Source of the DNA: Globisporangium splendens
Taxonomy: Eukaryota; Oomycota; Peronosporomycetes; Pythiales; Pythiaceae
DNA: 64,000 bases
Assembly: GCA_006386115.1 (NCBI GenBank)
Contig: VFIW01000002.1
Coordinates: forward strand, 186,001 to 250,000
Direction: 5' to 3'
A program made the translations under genes and the position numbers. The notes under the pieces were generated by a model. It had not been told where the DNA came from. It was given only the letters and a program-made list of their open reading frames with translations, and made no database searches. This document shows positions 61,201 through 64,000 of the stretch, in pieces (within the stretch, counting starts at the first letter, position 1; each line of letters opens with the position of its first letter).

Positions 61201-62579
61201 TGGTGGAAGTCGCGTATCTGTCGATGCAGCGAATGGGGCTTCTCTACTCGCGTGTTGGCGGAAGCAGCGAGATCATTTTCTCCCTGGGCAACCTCCAGAT
61301 GGACAACCAAATGGACGCAGAGGTTGTTTTGGGTCCGAAAGTCCATCGAGTGAAAGAAGGGGTCTCGGTGCGGCTTCGTGACCGGTGGCGCAATGCGATG
61401 AACTATCGCTACCGCGGCATTTTCGAGCAGCTCGACACGACAAGCATGAGCGTCGTGCAATTCCGTATGCTCTGGAACTCAAGTTGCGCTGCTGGAGAAG
61501 TAATCCACTATGAACTGATCGAATTGATCATGCAAGAAGTGGAAATCTCGACCGATGAGAAGTTCGTGGTGAATCTGATCAGTGTGTTCCAAGGTCTGGA
61601 AGGGTTGACCAGTCCGCACACGTTTGAAGAAATCGTGAACACACAACTCGACTATGCCAACAACGGGTCGGGAGCAGCGAGCAGTGGATCTGGTGGTGCT
61701 ACTGCTGACGAGAATGGCGTGGCAATCACGGACGGCATCTACATCGAAGAGCTCAACATTGAGTCGATCCGCTTGAAGTTCAGCATGGAGCTGAATGGCG
61801 GGCGGCACATCAAGACTCTTGGACCTTCAGGTCGCCGGTTGGCGGTGTACTTGCCCGAGTCGAACGTCAAGGACTTCCGGTTGTACCTGACCAAGCTGAC
61901 GTTCAACCATCTGTATGAGCCGAAGTCAAGCGTGATCGAGAAGGTGACACGTCGGTACCAGCAGCAAGCAGTGATCCTCGTGCTGAGAGGTTTGCACACC
62001 GTGTCTGTGTACGCGAATCCATTCCGAATCGTGTACCGTCTCGGCCACGGGCTGGTGGAGCTGGTTCGTATGCCTGCTCGAGGGCTTGCTTCGGGAAGTC
62101 CAGTGGAGTTGATCACTGGAGCGTACCTCGGTGTTCGCTCCTTGGCGATGAATACGATCAGCGCAAGCTACGAGATCGTGGCTGGTGCGACAGGAATCTT
62201 TGGTGCGTTCCTATCGCCGCTGGTGCCGGAGAGCAAGCGGAAGGCGTTTGACGAAGACTTGATCGGCTTCCAGCGTGCAGTGATCGAAGAAGTGGACTCG
62301 TTTGACGCGGCCGAGGAGCGGACGATGACCAAGGTGATTGTGCGCAAGCCACGCGTGTTTGACCCCACGGGGGTGGGGCTTCTCACTGTGTATGGTCCGG
62401 GTTCCGTTCCGTTGGAAGAGCAGGATCGCATCGATCATAAAGCAGTGGTGCTCTTGCAGCACTGGTGGCGCCGTCGCCGCCGAGCCAACATCATCTACGA
62501 GGAAGCGCTGCGGCTGCGTCCAGAGATCGGCCAAGTCAGCGCGCGTCACATTCACGGGCTCACATGCGCCATCATGTAG
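52290..62579 (+). CDS. VPS13-like bridge-type lipid-transfer protein with embedded PDZ-like, IQ and PH modules
   Basis: Five exons (52290-58134, 58202-58257, 58325-59958, 60036-60357, 60435-62579) join in phase to 3333 residues. The N-terminus MLEGPLKSWICYFLDQYVDS is a Chorein/VPS13 N domain, with LENLTLKKSIIPSWLPFRLK. Further modules: a PDZ-like fold (residues about 460-548, PTGLLFDITKEGDVVV, GLLVIKVDGQPL); an IQ helix (about 825, VVVQRFIRGAIVRKRKMVR) leading directly into a PH domain (about 850-967, MMGWLFTRDDTLAFRRWRRS, TNLDELQKWKACIE); a VPS13 SHR-BD domain (about 2325-2511, VFVNKTNSAFKVSQNGRDND); and a VPS13_C region (about 3090-3250, IVYRLGHGLVELVRMPARGL, FGAFLSPL). A second IQ-like helix (LLQHWWRRRRRANI) sits near the end. 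VPS13 proteins form hydrophobic channels at membrane contact sites and move lipids between organelles. Calmodulin- and phosphoinositide-binding modules suggest regulated docking. The stop at 62577-62579 is followed by 37 further open codons. Confidence 0.9.
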
Positions 62580-64000
62580 TCAGGTGAAGAAGAAGAAGCG
62601 TCCGATTCGAATGAAGTGCTCGAGACCAAGCGAACTGCGGCCACCAAATCTCCGTCCGAAGGTGCCAAGAGACAACCTGTTGTTGTCGAGTAAGTAGTAA
62701 GTCTCCTCCCTGTGAGTGCTGGAACGACAGTGTGCAGAAACAACAAAAAAGCGTCGGGAGGAATGATGTGTAGTTGGATGTGCTTATTTATTAATGCTGG
62801 AAAGTATGCAAACAACAAATCGGCATGTTCGTTTGTGAAAAGAATATTCTTTTGCATGTGGCGTGTGTTTGTTTGTTGATGGAGACGTTGCGGCGCAATA
62901 TTGGGATATTGGGATATTGGTGATCAATCGAGAGAGAGCATGCAAAATGCTGGTAAGTGGAGGTTGATGTGAGCATTTGAATTTGAATCTAAAAAGTAAT
63001 ATAAAAGAGGAAAGGCAATAACTTTTCATATCGACCGCACTCACTCACGCTGCGTTGGAATCGCGACAGCGGACGTTCATCAAGGAGAACCGCGTCCCAT
63101 TTTCTAAGAAGAGAGAAGAGTCGGCGGCGCTGCGACATCCCGAGTCAATGAGTGGGGCCTGATACGATCATCAAAGTTATTGAGATTGTCTACGTTGGAA
63201 AACCAAGTAGAAATGAGTGTACTATAGAAAAGATCCTGTATAAGTACGGTCATGGTCTGCTGGAAGGACAACCACGCTTCACGCTCTACACCATGCGTGT
63301 TCCACACGGTGCAAACATGCACAAATGGATGCAAAACATCCCTTAACGACCAATCAGATGCTCAGACAGCGAGTCGAGTCGGATGCATTCAGCGTATGTG
63401 AGATTGGGTTAAAATAGAGTCTCATTTGGAAAATGGGTGCACACGTCTCTTCGTGCACAGTGTGTCATGTCCGCACTTTAGAGGTGGTTCCTTGTACACT
63501 GTGACCACATTCGGTGCACACTGCGCTCCCCGCGATGATGACGGTGATGATGGTGATGCGCATCATCACGCAGACGATGAGCGCCGCACCTTTTTCCGGT
63601 TGAACATCGCGTCCGCGGCGGCACGACAATCAGCGCAACCAGCGCCTGCTGAGCGACCAGGTGCTCGTGGAGAAGCGCTCGAGGCTCTGTGACGTCGCCG
63701 ACGCGAACCTACCGAGCTGATTCCGTCGCGATGCAGCACGGCGCGGCGCGGCCCTGAGTCGGTACGACGTTCGTATTGCATGGTTCGTGTTTGCCGGTGG
63801 CGTTCGGCGTCTTTTCTTTCGAGTTGAAGCTGCCGCTCCCGTTGTACCAACAAGATCATGATGCGCACCACGGTGTCGAGCATATTATCCCCCGACCATT
63901 GAACACCATGGTCTCTCGTCGAACAAGTACCAGCATTTACAGCAGCAGTAGTGATTTAGATCAGTAGACATTAGACACGATGCATTTATGTATATACATG
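62580..64000. other. 3' flank of VPS13-like gene; no clear gene
   Basis: Starts with an in-frame extension of the VPS13-like gene (62580-62693). After that it is AT-rich with three tandem units of ATATTGGG at 62898-62921. From about 63540 to 63860 a GC-rich block has coding-like composition on both strands but is broken by stops in each frame, so it may be the eroded exon of an old gene. I cannot name a product. Confidence 0.4.
62898..62921. repeat. 8-base tandem repeat, three units of ATATTGGG
   Basis: Three contiguous units, the last ending in T, in AT-rich DNA downstream of the VPS13-like gene. No known function. Confidence 0.85.

Overview
The window looks like nuclear DNA of an oomycete, probably a peronosporalean (Phytophthora/Pythium-type) species. 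Genes are dense, lie on both strands, and carry few short GT-AG introns. Three gene types support the assignment: an AA17-type copper oxygenase, a family described from plant-associated oomycetes; a WDR90/POC16 centriole-wall protein, expected in organisms with flagellated zoospores; and a mucin-like Pro/Thr secreted repeat protein. There is no sign of operons, CRISPR, tRNA or rRNA genes. No previously undescribed multi-gene system was found; the findings are locus-scale oddities.

Layout, left to right. 0.4-9.8 kb, all minus strand: a zinc-type quinone oxidoreductase, a small unknown gene, a Tudor-like/TFIIS-N protein with a possible PP1-docking motif, and a coiled-coil/LRR protein. 10-11.2 kb: a decayed MORN-repeat gene. 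11.4-12.4 kb: the AA17 oxygenase. 13.2-16.3 kb, plus strand: a PARL-like rhomboid protease and an MscS-type mechanosensitive channel. 16.4-21.0 kb, minus: a PH-PH-TBC protein. 21.6-24.5 kb, plus: a PTEN-family phosphatase. 24.9-31.4 kb, plus: WDR90/POC16. 31.5-32.5 kb, minus: a cyclophilin. 32.8-33.3 kb: a retroelement RNase H relic. 34.1-35.4 kb, plus: the secreted repeat protein, broken by a frameshift. 35.6-37.9 kb, minus: a CCR4-type deadenylase with a MYND-like zinc finger. 39.4-47.4 kb: two head-to-head M1 aminopeptidase genes. 47.8-49.5 kb, minus: histidine ammonia-lyase. 50.2-51.7 kb, plus: a PDZ plus FN3-like protein. 52.3-62.6 kb, plus: a VPS13-like lipid-transfer protein of about 3333 residues. 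The last 1.4 kb holds no clear gene.

The most striking structure is the aminopeptidase pair. Two arms of about 3.2 kb form an almost perfect inverted repeat around a 1.57 kb spacer that must hold both promoters. The identity includes the intron and its TG microsatellite. It starts about ten codons into each gene and ends just past each stop codon, while the outermost codons and the flanks differ. That pattern suits gene conversion between diverged paralogues at least as well as a new duplication. A second theme is in-frame stops followed by long coding-like extensions (coiled-coil/LRR and VPS13 genes), beside two clearly broken genes (MORN and secreted repeat protein). Most genes are housekeeping or cytoskeletal; the oxygenase and the repeat protein are the likely secreted, host- or wall-facing ones. 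All calls rest on reading the sequence; no database search was run.
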